DNA of 64,000 bases from Thalassia testudinum (lineage: Eukaryota; Streptophyta; Magnoliopsida; Alismatales; Hydrocharitaceae), in NCBI GenBank assembly GCA_037157565.1, contig JAZHRO010000022.1:7564001-7628000 (forward strand), in the 5' to 3' direction. Both the position numbers and the translations under genes were made by a program. The notes under the pieces were generated by a model, which saw only the letters and a program-made list of their open reading frames with translations, searched no databases and was not told the DNA's origin. Each line of letters begins with the position of its first letter. Positions within the stretch are counted from its first letter, which is position 1. Of this stretch, positions 43,687 to 56,454 are shown one piece after another.

Positions 43687-45334
43687 CATTTAACTTAGTC
43701 TTAAATAGTTATATACAAGTATAAATAGTATAAAAAGGCATTTTTATAGATTTTTAGGATTTTTCAGATTCTTATGTTGTCTTTATGTTTTATAGAGCTA
43801 GGGGAAGAGAGAGAAAATGTGAGAAGAGAGAAGAAATGATTCTTTTTGGATTTTTATAAGTTGAGTTCTTTATTTCATACTTGCAGAGACTTTATCGTTT
43901 GCAGGTATGTTCTATATACAAATGGACTCAAAACTCAACCAAACTCCACAGACACCTAACAATATTCCTAATCTAACTCAAGACACTTTTATTTTATTTT
44001 TTTTACAATTTTTTAATTTTTTTCTATATTTAAAAATTGAAATAATATAGGCTTAAAGAGAATGGAAATATAAAACCCAAGCCTCTACAAAAAGATCTAA
44101 GCTGCTGGAATTGAAGGAAAAACATCTAACAACATCCAGATAGCTATATGAATTCATGTCAAGCATAAAACAAGATTTGGCACTTTAATTCCATAAATTT
44201 GATTAATTGGACAGTTGAATAGATAATTATACTGTTATAAGGCTAGATCAAAGTCTAAGAATTGATTCCAAAGCTCTTAAACTCATTCTAAATTGTTAAA
44301 AAAAACTGATATGACACTAAAAACATTTAGAACCCATCGAATATCAAAATTTCACTCAACTTGATTAGTAGATCATTAAATACTAATCTTGGATAGTTAA
44401 TAATCATGCATACTACTAGTGAGTTCTAAACATCATTTACAAGCCATAATTAGATCAAATCTGAGCCCATGACTGTACATGAATGCTTCTACATGAATTT
44501 CTAACATCCCACAACATCAACAACTCATTTAGCATATGGAATTTAGCTCAAATTAGTCAAGTTCATCCCCAGGTGCAGCTACTGCTGCAGTACTGTAGCT
44601 GTTATCAAGCAGCTTCAAATCAGATAAAGAAAGCTTGATCTGAGCCAAAATGAAACATCCTCAGATCTGGAAAACCAAATCTAGGTGTTGTTCATTCATT
44701 AAAACCCAATTCATCCTTAAATCACTCAACCTTGGGATTAAAACCCATAGAAACATTCTTCAAAATAAAGAATAGAGCAGCTATTGCTCCTACTACTGTT
44801 CTGAATTAAACCTCTAAAAATCACAAAACTAAAAAAACACAAAAGCCACACAATCATTATAAAACCGATCTGGGAACCACTTCAATCAAATCATGAATCC
44901 AAAGAACCCTAAGAACCCTAGTTCAATCCCTTCTCTTTGTCATAGACAACACAAGAGGTGGAATAAAACTAAACATTGAATCCACTTGTAAATTGATACA
45001 AAACCTTCCTTAATATCCTACAAACCTCACTTAATGCTTCAATCGAAAGATGAATTTTTTTTTTTGGATCAGTAACAATGTTGCCCAGATGGGCATTTAC
45101 TGTAGCTTGCCTAGGTGATATGATCACCTAATCATCCTGCATGCCTTTAATTGGTGTTCAAGATGATCTAACGATACTCTAAGATCCACTGGGTCATTAC
45201 TTTGGCCTCGAATTAGTGCAACTGATTCTCCTTAGTCAAAGCTACCCTAAAATGGTAACAATGCTAGAATTTGGGTTTAACCAAGTTATGCACTTAAAGT
45301 CCAATCAAACTAACTCACAACAGTCATATAGAAC
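43687..45334 (+). repeat. AT-rich repeat D, right segment
   Basis: Continuation of 26673-27889 after the composite insertion. It is homologous in reverse to about 48230-49760, with shared blocks such as CACCTAATCATCCTGC and TTGGCCTCGA. No coding potential recognised. Confidence 0.7.
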
Positions 45335-47342
45335 TGATGAGGTGTGGCTCATCATAGCTAAAATGCCAAAGTTAAGCTAAAAACTTGGATAAATACTATA
45401 TTATTAACATAATAAATGGGTTAAGTAGGAGAATGAATGAAAATGACCTAAAATATCAAATTTTTGTTAAAAATGTATAATTAGGTCATGATTGAGATAT
45501 TCTATTCACAAAATACAAATGGTTGATCCAAATGCCAATTGAACACCTAGTTGAGCTCAAAAGTACAAATCAAGGGTTGAATCATGTTATAAAATGTTCA
45601 ATTAAGCTTCAATAATCTCATTGAATTTGAACATTATTGGGGTCTTGAAATCATGACATTACATTTAGGTCCTTGGGTCGTTACATTTTATTTACCTTAA
45701 AAGTCATAGGGGCATATTTGCAAGCCACCAGGGACTGCTATATCCTAATTCCTATCATTAATGGGCTTCTCCTATAATTTTTCTACCCCTTCACTTAATG
45801 GCCTTTTGCACAAAATCACCAATAGACGTGCTAGTGCCTCCTCTCAACCAGTGTTCATGCCGATGAACTCAAAGAACTAGGGTGCTCTCCGTCTGGAGGT
45901 GCCTCCTCTCAACACACGTGCCTAATTCTCTGTTTGGACATCTAGTTTTGAAGTATAAGTCATATGACCTTATTATCAGATGTCTGGAGGTGCTCTCCAG
46001 TTAATGTTTTTGAAATCAGATGCACAGGTTCATTCTTGTGGACCTAGAAACACCACCCAACACCTTAGGAAGCCTAATTAGAGACCCCCCAAGCCTATTC
46101 CACTACCCTTAGCACCAACTCAACTAGGTTAGACCATTTCCCTCAAACCCTAGAGTCTAATTAGGGAGTTCCTAACTCAATTGCACTCATATACACTTAA
46201 TTAGGTTAAGACTCAACCTGATAGGCTAAACCAACCCACCTAGACCTAACCCAGCACACCCACAACATGACCGAGAGGTTGCCTACTCTAGAGTCCTATA
46301 GAATGTTCTCCAAAGGGAGTGCACACTCTCCAAGTAGCGCCACCTTTGGATGCTAAAAATAGAATGTCCATTGAATCCATTCCTTGGATCCACAAATTGT
46401 GGATCTAAGAAGACCATCACCCATGCCATCTTGATACCACCTATGGGAGGCCTTCTAGAGAATTACACACTTCTCTAGATGAGCCACCTTAGGTCTATAA
46501 AAGGACTTCTATAGTGGCCAGCCAAGGTTTCATCATCTACCATTCTTGGACTTCATCTTACTTGCACTTTCATTCATAAGCACACTCCATCACTCACCAC
46601 CTCCACGACCAATAAGCTCCTCCGCCACCTTCATCAAGAGGACGGCCAACCACCTTGGCCGTCCTACTCTTCCCTCCTCACCTCAAGCCACAAGGCCACC
46701 AAAGACCACCTTCAGTGACCAATTTCACCTTAGCATTGTTCTTCGTATTTTTAGTTCTCACATTGATTTCCTGCTACTAGCATAGTAACATCTCTCTCCT
46801 AGAGTGCATGCATAATCTCTCCAAGATCCATGCGTGCATCTCTTTTCTGTTAACATAGATCTAGTTGTTTTCATTATACAATCAGTCCTCTAGCATCGGT
46901 TGTAATGACATGGTTCATGAAATAAAAGTTGTTGTATATTTGGATCATAGTTTGTCTTCATTTTGCAAATAAATGTTGATTTTGAAAGAAATTAATGATT
47001 TAGCGATAGACTCTTTCTTTGTCAATTGCCATCATGTAATAGAAGTGGTGCGGATCGACACTCACACGTTCACCTTTGTGATTTATTTGACTTACGCACA
47101 CATTTACGAGTAAATAGTGCGATTGGGGAATCTTGCATTCGCACTATTGAAACTGGAATCCGATTTTGAGCTAGTAGAGAGCGAAGTAAAATAAATCAGA
47201 AAAATCAAAGTCGCTAACATACACCTCCCTGAGATCGACCGGGACACTCCCATTGTCTCGTTATAAATATTTGTGTTTGGATCGGATTTCATGCTATACT
47301 ACGATGTGTTTCAAACCAAACTTGAGATTCATGATCTCAACA
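45335..47342 (+). mobile_element. LTR, family F, copy 1
   Basis: Begins TGATGAG...CTCATCA (terminal hairpin) and ends ATGATCTCAACA. Before the TATA box (TCTATAAAAG, 46494-46503) is a TTCTAGAGAA...TTCTCTAGA inverted repeat shared with 60819-60850. The conserved box CCTCCCTGAGATCGACC lies at about 47223. The first ~250 bases match 52344 onward. No PBS or polypurine tract adjoins, so probably a solo LTR. Confidence 0.7.
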
Positions 47343-48095
47343 ACACCCAAATCGACTAACACCATAGTGCGGTTCCCATAGCTTCCCCAACACCTATATA
47401 ATTAGCTCCTCAGCGAGCCTTGGGTCTTTTATCGATTCCCTCCCCTTGAGTCGATCCCTTCACCCCATTCCCTCAGCTCTATTCTCCCCTTCTTGCCTAC
47501 AGTGACAGAGTAGTCTCCTCTACCTCCTTCAATCATCATTGACTGATGGCTGGTGGATCTGGGACACCTCCTTCATCCGGTGAGGGTTCCTCCCCTTTCT
47601 TCACCATCAATCGACGACTATTGGCTCTTGGACATCACCTCCATTTGTAGAGTATATTTAATTACTTTTCTAGTGTAGTTTACTGCTTTGTTAGCTAGAT
47701 TTATTGCTTTCTAGCCTAGTTTAGATCAGTTAGAGTAGCAATTACTAGTTGATTTGATTTGAATTAGTTTAGATTAGGAGTAGATTATATTAGCACTGAT
47801 TTCACCCTCTCTAATCAATTCAGATCAAAGAGGTGTTTTCTCACCATCGTTTAGATCCACTAATCTCCCTTATCACTTCACAATTCACATTTCACTGATT
47901 CCCTCTCATTTTAATCCGCAATCCACCCCATCTACCCAAGCATATCTAGATCCGAAGTTTTCCAACTTCTCAATCTAGATAGCACTCAAATCCACCTGGG
48001 GGTCTTCCCATTCACTTCACCTGTTCACAAAGACCCCCAATCTGGATTCAAGTGCATGTTCGCTTGATTGCTTTGTATTTGGATTTTATGTTGAA
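47343..48095 (+). repeat. LTR fragment (family F, promoter-downstream part)
   Basis: TATA-like CTATATAATTAGC at about 47394, then sequence matching 53130-53725 on the same strand and 51830-52343 on the opposite strand (for example ATCAATTCAGATCAAAGAGG). U3 is missing. Confidence 0.6.
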
Positions 48096-51000
48096 AAGCA
48101 AGATTTGGTGTCAATTTGGGTTAAAATGAATTTAATCGAGTGATTCAAGTTTTCATTCACTTAATTGGGTGCAATGCAAGGATTTTGAGGTGTTTTGATT
48201 TGATTTTATTTTTAGATGAGCATAAGCCCAATTTGAGTTGCATTTTGGGTAGTTTTGGCCAAGAAAAATCAATTACACTAACTCGAGGCCAAAGTGATGA
48301 CCTAATAGATTTAAGAGCATCACTAGATCATCCTGAACACCAATTAATGGTGTGCAGGATGATTAGGTGATTGGATCATTTGAGTGAATCTAAAATAAAA
48401 TCCCAATTTAGGAAACATTGGTTTTTCACCTCAAATTGATTTCAATCAGTTGTTTGAGCATAAAATAAGTTCTAAAAGAGTTGGATTAAGATTTTGAAGT
48501 GATTCACAAGTGAAATTGATGTTTAGATCAATCAATGTCCTCTTTGTTGTCTATGATGAAGAGGAAGGGATTAACTAGGATTTTTCAGGTTTGAAATCAC
48601 TTGATGTGGTTTTAAGTGGGTGCTAGAGCATTTAAATAGGTTTCACAACATCTGAGACTTGGATTTTCAAAGATGGAATCTGATCTAGTGTTTGAAGGGT
48701 TTTTCTATGGATTTGCATCCTTAATTTCAAATGGATTTTAATATTAAAGGCTTTTCTGGGTTTTATATCACTTAGATCTTGGATAGGAGCCTTGGAGCAA
48801 GCTTGATTTAGGCTTCTGGGCTGTCTGATTTGCATAGCAACAACTCTTGTTGGATTTATCTGAGAGTAGTAGCAACAGATCAGCTGCTAATTGCAATAGC
48901 AGTTGAACTGCTACAGTAGCTACTGTTAGGGATTTCAGATAGGAATATGAGTTGATTCAAGGGCTGAAAGGAGCTGATATGATTTTGTAATGTTAGAACA
49001 TCATATATCAAGCATTCATGTACTTTTGTAATCAGATTTGATCTAAGAATGACTTGTAATCTAGGTTTCAATCATTGTTAGATGCTTGTACACTATTCAA
49101 TCTGTCCAAGTCTGATTTGAATAAAAATTGAAGTTAAGAATAATGTTTCATTGCCTGCTCATGTGCCTATTATTTTTTGAATATTCTTGAGCAGTTACAT
49201 CTTAATTTCAGACCATAAAATTGAAGAGAATGACTTGTAATCCATGTTTTAAATTAGTTGTTAGCATCATGAAATGGGTTAAACTATCCAAAGTGTGAAT
49301 TTAATGCAATTCAAAGTAAAAATCAGGTTTTATTGTGTACTTATGTTGCATAATGTGTTGGACATTCTTGAATGGTCATATTTTAGTTCCAGTAGAGGCT
49401 TTGGTTCTTTAGTTCAAAACTCATTTAAGCCATACTTATATGAAATTGTAAATACATGAAAAATTACAAAAAATTATAAAAAATAAAATAAAGGTGTCAT
49501 GAGTAGGATTAGATATTTTCCTAGACGTGTGCAAAGTTTTAGAGTATTCTGAACCCTCTAGCTGGTAGAACATATCAGCAAGCGGTTCAGTCTACTTTGA
49601 TGCTGAATAAATGAACTTAATATAAAAAATACAAAAAGAAACCTCTTGTCTCTCATCTCATCTCTCTCTCTTCTCTAACTTCTATAAATAATGAAAATAC
49701 CATAAAAACTTGAAAAAGTCTAAAAATACCCAAAAATATCATGTATGTAGTATTTATAAATATAAATATAAATTAAATAATAAGTTAAATGTAAATAATA
49801 AAATATATGTTTGTAATGTACATAACTAACTTATATATTTATTATATATTTTTAAATAAATATTTATTTTGAGATATAATGTATATATTTTAATTATATA
49901 ATTATCTATTTATGTATAATAGATTATATGTACATATATTTAGGTAATTATAAATAAATAGGTATACATGTATAATCATATTTATAACTGTATATAATTA
50001 TTAAAGTAATTATTATATACTGTACTATACCTGCATATTTATTTATTTAAGTATTTATTGTATATATTTAAGTTATTAAGTTAAAATAAAATAAATTAGT
50101 AAATTAAGTTATTACTGAAGTAAGTTATGTTGTATACTTGTATGTGCTAGTTTTAAGTAGTTTCAACCTATTTATTATGTATTTATACTTTATAGTAGTA
50201 TGTATACTATATATTAGTATTTATATATCTGAATTATGTAAATAAATGTATATAAATTAAAATAAATGACTAAAAATAAATTAAAAATGCATAATAAATA
50301 CTTTATAAGGTATATTAACTAATTCATCAGTCAATTGAGTCATTAACTTATTAATTTGAACTTTAATTAAAGAATTAAGTAGTAATTTAACATATACGAA
50401 TTAGTAACTTTAAGCTTTTTAAAATATAATTAAATAATTAATTATTATAAATTAAGTACATAATTATGTATCCCTATGTATAGGATTTCTAATGATATAA
50501 CTTATTTTAAGAATGAACACTATTTGGACACTCGAATCGAGGCCGAATTTAGCAATCTCGCATAGTTTGCACATTGACCCCATGCTGATTTCGCTGTGCT
50601 AAAAGTCCCACATCCTGGGAATTAAAATGCTGAAGATGCATGAATTGAGTCGGGCATGTAGCTAGGCCCATTGAAATAAGAAAACAAGAGCATATAAGTA
50701 CATTTATTTAGGCATGCACATGCATGCTTGCTGGTGTGTGCGTGTATGCGTGCGAGCGCACGTGGGGGTGTTAGCTTGATTGTGCCTAAATTGAATAAAA
50801 ATACACTAATAATGAACTAGGATTCAATCTAGTAGTGGTACCGATCTGGTCGTTAGGCCATTGATCTTGTGGAAGACTTAGGCCCACTAACCTAATAATT
50901 TTACTCTAAGTTACAATTAACCATGGTTAAGTTAAGGTAAAATAATCTAAGTGTTAGGTATGAGCGTGTTATAGTGTATGTTTGTGTGTGCGTGAATAAA

Positions 51001-51829
51001 CCTAAGTACTTAGTGTATCATAATGTTGTGTGTGCGTGTGTTGAGTTATGTTTGAGTTAACTGAGTGTCTAAGTGTTGTGTGTTGTGTGTGTTGAGTTAT
51101 GCGTAAGTGTATATATATATGTGTGTGCGTGTGTATTTAGTATATAGAGTATAAATGCTATTTTTACCTTAGTTTATGTATATATTTTTGTAAGGTCTCT
51201 TTAGTGACGTTTATAAATGTCACTGTAGGTATATTATATGTTAGTATAGATAGTATATATGTTAGTATAGTTTAGTCTAGTATATTTATGTAGTATTTTT
51301 GTGCCTTATATTTAGGCATTTATTATTTTAGATGTAAATAACCAATATAGAGTAGTTTAGATTGTTTTTGATGCCTATATATTTGTGAATGTATTTGAGG
51401 CATTTTTAATTAGCATTAATTGATTCATTTTGTACATAATTAACCCTGATTTATTTATTTTTTCATTCTTTGATTCATTTGTGAATATAATTGACATTTA
51501 TGGAATAAAAGAGTATTTTTGGATAATAGAGAGTAATGCATATCAATAACTGTCTCTCAGTGAACAACATGGAATAAATCAGTAAAAATTATGTAATTAA
51601 ATAAAATGATTGACATCCATTTGGATTGCATCTATATTGCAACCTAATAATGACCTCTAATAACATGCAGTCCAAAGGGTCAATCACGAACTCAATTACA
51701 CCCATATACACTCAATTTGTTCGATTAAAATCGATTAAATCAAATTGCTCGCAAAATTCTTCAATCGATGATAAAAACCAAATCAGCCTTAACCGATCAA
51801 ATCAAATCCAATTCCAAGCATAGGGAGGA
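48096..51829 (-). repeat. Inverted relative of repeat D
   Basis: Reads on the minus strand as a diverged copy of 26673-27889 plus 43687-45334. It keeps the AT-rich core (49750-50520) and the alternating CA/CG stretch (50710-50770). To the right is a TG-rich simple region (50960-51140) and a palindrome AGTGACGTTTA/TAAATGTCACT (51203-51224) like the one upstream of TATA boxes in LTRs A and C. No coding sequence recognised. Confidence 0.6.
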
Positions 51830-52343
51830 CCTTTGTGGTCTGTGGAATGTATGAGGAGGTCCTCATATGATTTTAGTGCGTCATTAGATCTGATAGTTGA
51901 TGAACTCAAGATCTAATGACTCCTGCAATGGAGGAAGTGAGTTGTGGATAAAAATGCGAGGGAAATACTTAGAAGCGATCATGATGTGAGGGGGAAACTG
52001 TATGGATTGAGGTGACAAAGTGGATTCACCTCTTTGATCTGAATTGATCAGAGAGGGCGGATCTAATCTAAACTAATCTACTCCTAATTTAAACTAATTC
52101 ACATCAAATCAATTAGTAATTGCTACTCTCACCGATCTAAACTAGGCTAGAAAGCAGTAAATCTAGCTAACAAAGCAATAAACTACACTAAGAAAGCAAT
52201 TAAAACTACTCTATAGATGAAGGTGGTGTCCAAGAGCCACTGACTGTCGGCCAATGGTGAAGAGAGGGGAGGATCCCTCAACGGAAGGAGGTGTCCCAAA
52301 TCCACCTGCCATCGGCCAATGGTGATTGAAGGTGGTAGAGAAA
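51830..52343 (-). repeat. LTR fragment, inverted relative of 47540-48050
   Basis: Minus-strand match to the promoter-downstream part of family F LTRs. Together with 47343-48095 it brackets 48.1-51.8 kb with inverted LTR pieces. Confidence 0.6.
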
Positions 52344-53725
52344 TGATGAGATGTGGCTTATCATAGCTAAAATATCAAGTTAAGCTAGAAGCTAGGTTAA
52401 ACACTATCTTATTAACATAATAAATGGGTTAAGTGTGGGAATTAATGAAATTGACCTAAAACATTAAATTTGGGTTAAAAATGTATAATTAGGTCAATAT
52501 TTGAGATATTCTATTCAGTAAACATAATTAGATGATCCAAATGACAATTGAACACCCTTTCAAGTTTCAAAGTACAAATCAAGGGTTGAATTAACTTATA
52601 TATTTAATTAAGCATCAATAAAAATCTCATTGTATTTGAACATCATTAGGGCCTTGAAATCATCACATTACATTTAGGTCCTCATTCCATTACATTTCTT
52701 CACTTAATAAAGTCGCAAGGACTTCTTTGTAAACTGGCAGGGATCTATTTATTAGAGATTAGGGATCATTCTGCATCAATTCCTTCCACTTATGGGTCTT
52801 TTCCTAAATGTTCTATCAGTTCACTCACTTGGGCTCATCGAGCAATTTAACCAATAGACTTACCGGTGCCTCCTCTTGACTACTGTTCACGCTAATGAAC
52901 TTAAAGAACCAAGGCCATCCATTACTTAGATCCACCAGATCAACGACTGATTCTTCACCATTCACCTTGAGCTAGAGTGCAAAGCATCCTCACTCTCTCC
53001 AAATCCCATCCCAAGGTGGGATTTCATCCAAACTCTTCCTGTGCTCACCTCCTTCATATCTTCACCGTCCACCCCTAAATCGGCAAACTTCAATTTGCTA
53101 TGACCACAGTCACTTAATCTCCTATATAAATAGCTCCCTTGTGAGCCATTGAACCTTTATGAGCTCCCTCCCCACTGAGTTGATCATTCATCTACTCTCC
53201 AGTCCTAATTTCCCTTCTTCGGTGGTCGGTGACAACAGCCACTATTCTCCCTCGATTCTTCCCCTTCAACTGCCAACCGTTGGTCCTAGAGAGTCTCCTT
53301 CCACTGGAGGTTCCTCCCATTTCGTCCTTTTCAGCCACTGACCGAAGATCCTAGAGAGTCCCCTTCATCCCTTAGATAGATTTACATCCTCTCGTAGCTA
53401 GATATAATTGCTTTAGTAGTTAGATTGAATGCTTTCTAGTTAGTTTAGATAGTGTAGATCATGATCGCACTGTTTAATTACTTAGATTAGGAGTAGATTA
53501 GTCATAGTTTAGAACTCGCCCAATTCACCCTCTCTGATCAATTTAGATCAGAGAGGTGTTTTATCACCTTCGTTTCAATCCACTGATCTTCCTCTACATC
53601 TCATAATTTGTATTAATTGATTTCCTCACTTTTTAATCTGCAATCCACCCCATCCAACCAAGCATATCTAGATCTGAAGTTCTTGAACTTCTCGATCTAG
53701 ATAGCGCTCAAATCCACCAGGGGGT
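52344..53725 (+). mobile_element. LTR, family F, copy 2 (3' truncated)
   Basis: Starts TGATGAG...CTTATCA. TATA CCTATATAAATAGC at 53121-53134, then sequence also found at 47394-48090. Cut at 53725 by the next LTR. Confidence 0.65.
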
Positions 53726-54818
53726 TGATGAGTCCATTTCAATGGACTATGGTTACGCCTAAGTTAACTTTATTCTTTCATTTTATGTTCGTTAATAACT
53801 ACGATAGGTCTTAGAATAATTGCATTCATCATTACATAGATTTTCATACATTTTATTACATTTTATAACCTATTGTATATATAAATAATTATTTTATGTT
53901 TCGTTATCTCAGGAATAAATCACTCTTCCTTGTCCTCCCTTTTAAACCCAATCTCCATGTTCAACGCACCCCTCTCCCATGCGGTTCCAAACTCACCGAC
54001 ACAACACACACACCCGAACCCACAACACAACCTCCTTTTCTTGACCCGCTCCATCTCTATCTTCTCACAACCAAATCTCCCTCTGCCTGACCCACTCACC
54101 CTCTCTTCACGCAATGCCAACCCAACTTCCATATTGGGTCATGGCTAATTAAAGTAAAGGGAATTCAAAATCTTGAAGATTGTGGTCGCCATTTAGCAGT
54201 GCTGCGGAGGAGTGGAATATAAAGCTTCCCTTCCTTCCCCCTTCAGGGATCATCATCTTCCTTGCATCATCCATCGTGGAACAAGCCTTCCCTGTGGCCA
54301 TGGCGTACACTGTGGCATAGGCTTTCTCCTCCATTGTCATTCGACCTCCACGCTCCATCGACATCACGGTGTGCACGGTGACAGTGTGCACACCTCTGTC
54401 GTCATGTAGGCACTCCCACACTCACGTAGACCACTGGCCAACTCCATGTGCCCAACTCCTCAACCCAACACCATTGGCCACCTTCCTATCACCTTCCTCG
54501 CCCCCGCTATTTCCCAAGCCCATGCACCGAGACCCATCGCCCTCCCACCATCCAAACCACCACTCTACCACACATCACCACAGCCACCACCCTTCTCTCT
54601 TCCCTTTTCCACCCTCAGCGTCAACTCAACACCACTATCCACCTCCATCAACATCCCCACGCCATCCACTCCATCTTCTTCTTATCTTTTCTCTGCTACC
54701 CATTCAAAGAACCCATAACCTCAACCACCACTCCCGCTCACAACCACCATCTCTGCCCCTCCTCCATCGCCAACAGCATCCATGCCATCGCTCGACGACC
54801 GTCCTCAATTGCCCGCAC
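53726..54818 (+). mobile_element. LTR-like unit, family G (truncated)
   Basis: Begins TGATGAGTCCATTTC with an internal hairpin GTCCATT/AATGGAC. TATA GAATATAAAG at 54215-54224, followed by C-rich leader DNA. Its Pro/His/Ser/Thr-rich open frames (about 53900-54855) are unsupported and overlap in three frames. It ends where the next LTR starts. Confidence 0.5.
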
Positions 54819-56454
54819 TGATAAACATCAGTTTATCATCATTCTTATGCCATAAAACAAACCTAGCTCTTAGGATTTTAACTCCACAAATGGGTTTCTA
54901 GGATGCATTTAGGCATCACTTAGGTCAGGCATGCATTGCATAATTTTTGTTGTTTTTGACATGTTTATTTGAGCGTTAGGGATGAACAAATAGTCAGATC
55001 ACTAAAACCCTAGCATTCAAGAAGGCAGTAGGTGAAGGAAAAGCTCAATCCAACTGAACCACAGCTAAATCTAGCTCATCATAGCTGGATACTAGCTCAC
55101 TTGGGTTAGGGTTAGCTCTCTTAAGCTCCATTCAGCTCATTTTAGCTAGATGATAGCTAAGGGTAGCTCAACCTAGCTCAAGTCAACTCAGATCCAGCTC
55201 AACTTAGTTGAGTCTAGCTCCTTTTAGCTCCAATTAGTTCACTGGGAGCTCTAGTTAGCTCAACTAAGTTGACAGGTGTCCACCTTAGCTCAGGTCCAGC
55301 TACTTCCAGCTCCACTCAACTCAAGTCAGTTGAAGATGTCCTCAACTAGCTCAAGCCAACTCAAGTCCAGCCCCTGGAGACTCCACTCAACTCAATCTAG
55401 TTGAAGCTAAACCATTTAACCTAAGCTACCTACTCCAGCTAGCTAGGCTATCTCCAGGAAGATTAGACCCAGCTTACCTCAGCACAATTTAGCAGAAGCT
55501 AGCTTCCTTTAGCTGGGCTTAGCAGCTAGCAAAGAACTAGCAAGCTAAGCCAGCTAAGGTAGCTCCTTGCTATTCTCTTCAGCAATCACTAGCTCTAGTG
55601 CAGCACCAGACATCTCTCTCTCAGCTCTTCTATTTAAAACCCTAGCTCTCTCCTACCTTCTCCACTACTACCCTACTAGCTAAGCTAGCTAAGCTAGCTT
55701 AGCTTAGGTCTACCTAAGCTCTCCACCCCATGGTAGTACATCCTCCTCCTTAACCCCAACTTAACCTAACCCTAACCCACCTATTTTGGTGCCAAAACAC
55801 ACCCCTTCACCTTGGTGCCAAAAATGGTGCCTCTTCACCCCACAACCACCACCAAGAGCCACCAATCTTGGTGCCAAAAGAGCTCTTCTAGAAGCCTTCC
55901 TTTTGGCGCCAAGAAGTCCTCTAATCTACACCCTACATAACCCCCTCTAACATATCTCTACCATCCATAGGTTGGCGCCAAAAACACCTAGCCTTAACCC
56001 CCTAAAAGTTGGCGCCAACCATGCCCAACTTCCCTTAACCATACCTCCACACATCCCTTCCTTTGGCGCCACCAACCATGAACCCTAGGATCCCATAACC
56101 ACCTCTTAAAACACCATCCTAACCTTACACCTACCCTCCATGCCACCTTAACCCAAAACACATCAAATGTGGTGCCAACTCTCCTTCAACCACACCTACC
56201 CACACCTCTTATTTTGGTGCCACTTAACATCCACCCTCCATCCAACAACTACCACCTAAAGACCTAATCCGAACCCTACATCCACCTCCACACCAACCCT
56301 CCTATAACCTACAAAGAATTGGCGCCAACTCCACTCTACCCATCATAACCACCACTCAACAGATCTTTACATCCCACGCCAACCCTAATCCACCATTCAT
56401 CCACCAACTTCCACATCCTAGCCATCCACATGGCCACTCTTCCCTTAACCCTAA
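54819..56454 (+). mobile_element. LTR, family H, copy 1 (U3 part)
   Basis: Starts TGATAAAC...GTTTATCA (terminal hairpin). 55030-55740 is saturated with AGCT (TAGCTC, CAGCTC, AGCTAGCT). 55780-56330 holds about ten TTGGYGCCAA-type palindromes. It runs straight into copy 2 at 56455 without an R/U5 part, so the pair looks like a tandem U3 duplication or truncated neighbour. Confidence 0.6.

Noticed and set aside
48096..51829. DNA transposon with long terminal inverted repeats
   Set aside because: The inverted flanks match LTR fragments and no transposase or target duplication is visible.
53896..54855. Pro/His/Ser/Thr-rich open frames up to 150 codons
   Set aside because: C-rich LTR leader; three frames open at once, no recognisable domain.
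55970..56020. TTGGCGCC motifs as primer-binding sites
   Set aside because: They share TGGCGCC with the PBS but are palindromic, repeated, and not followed by GTTGCCGGGGA or next to an LTR end.
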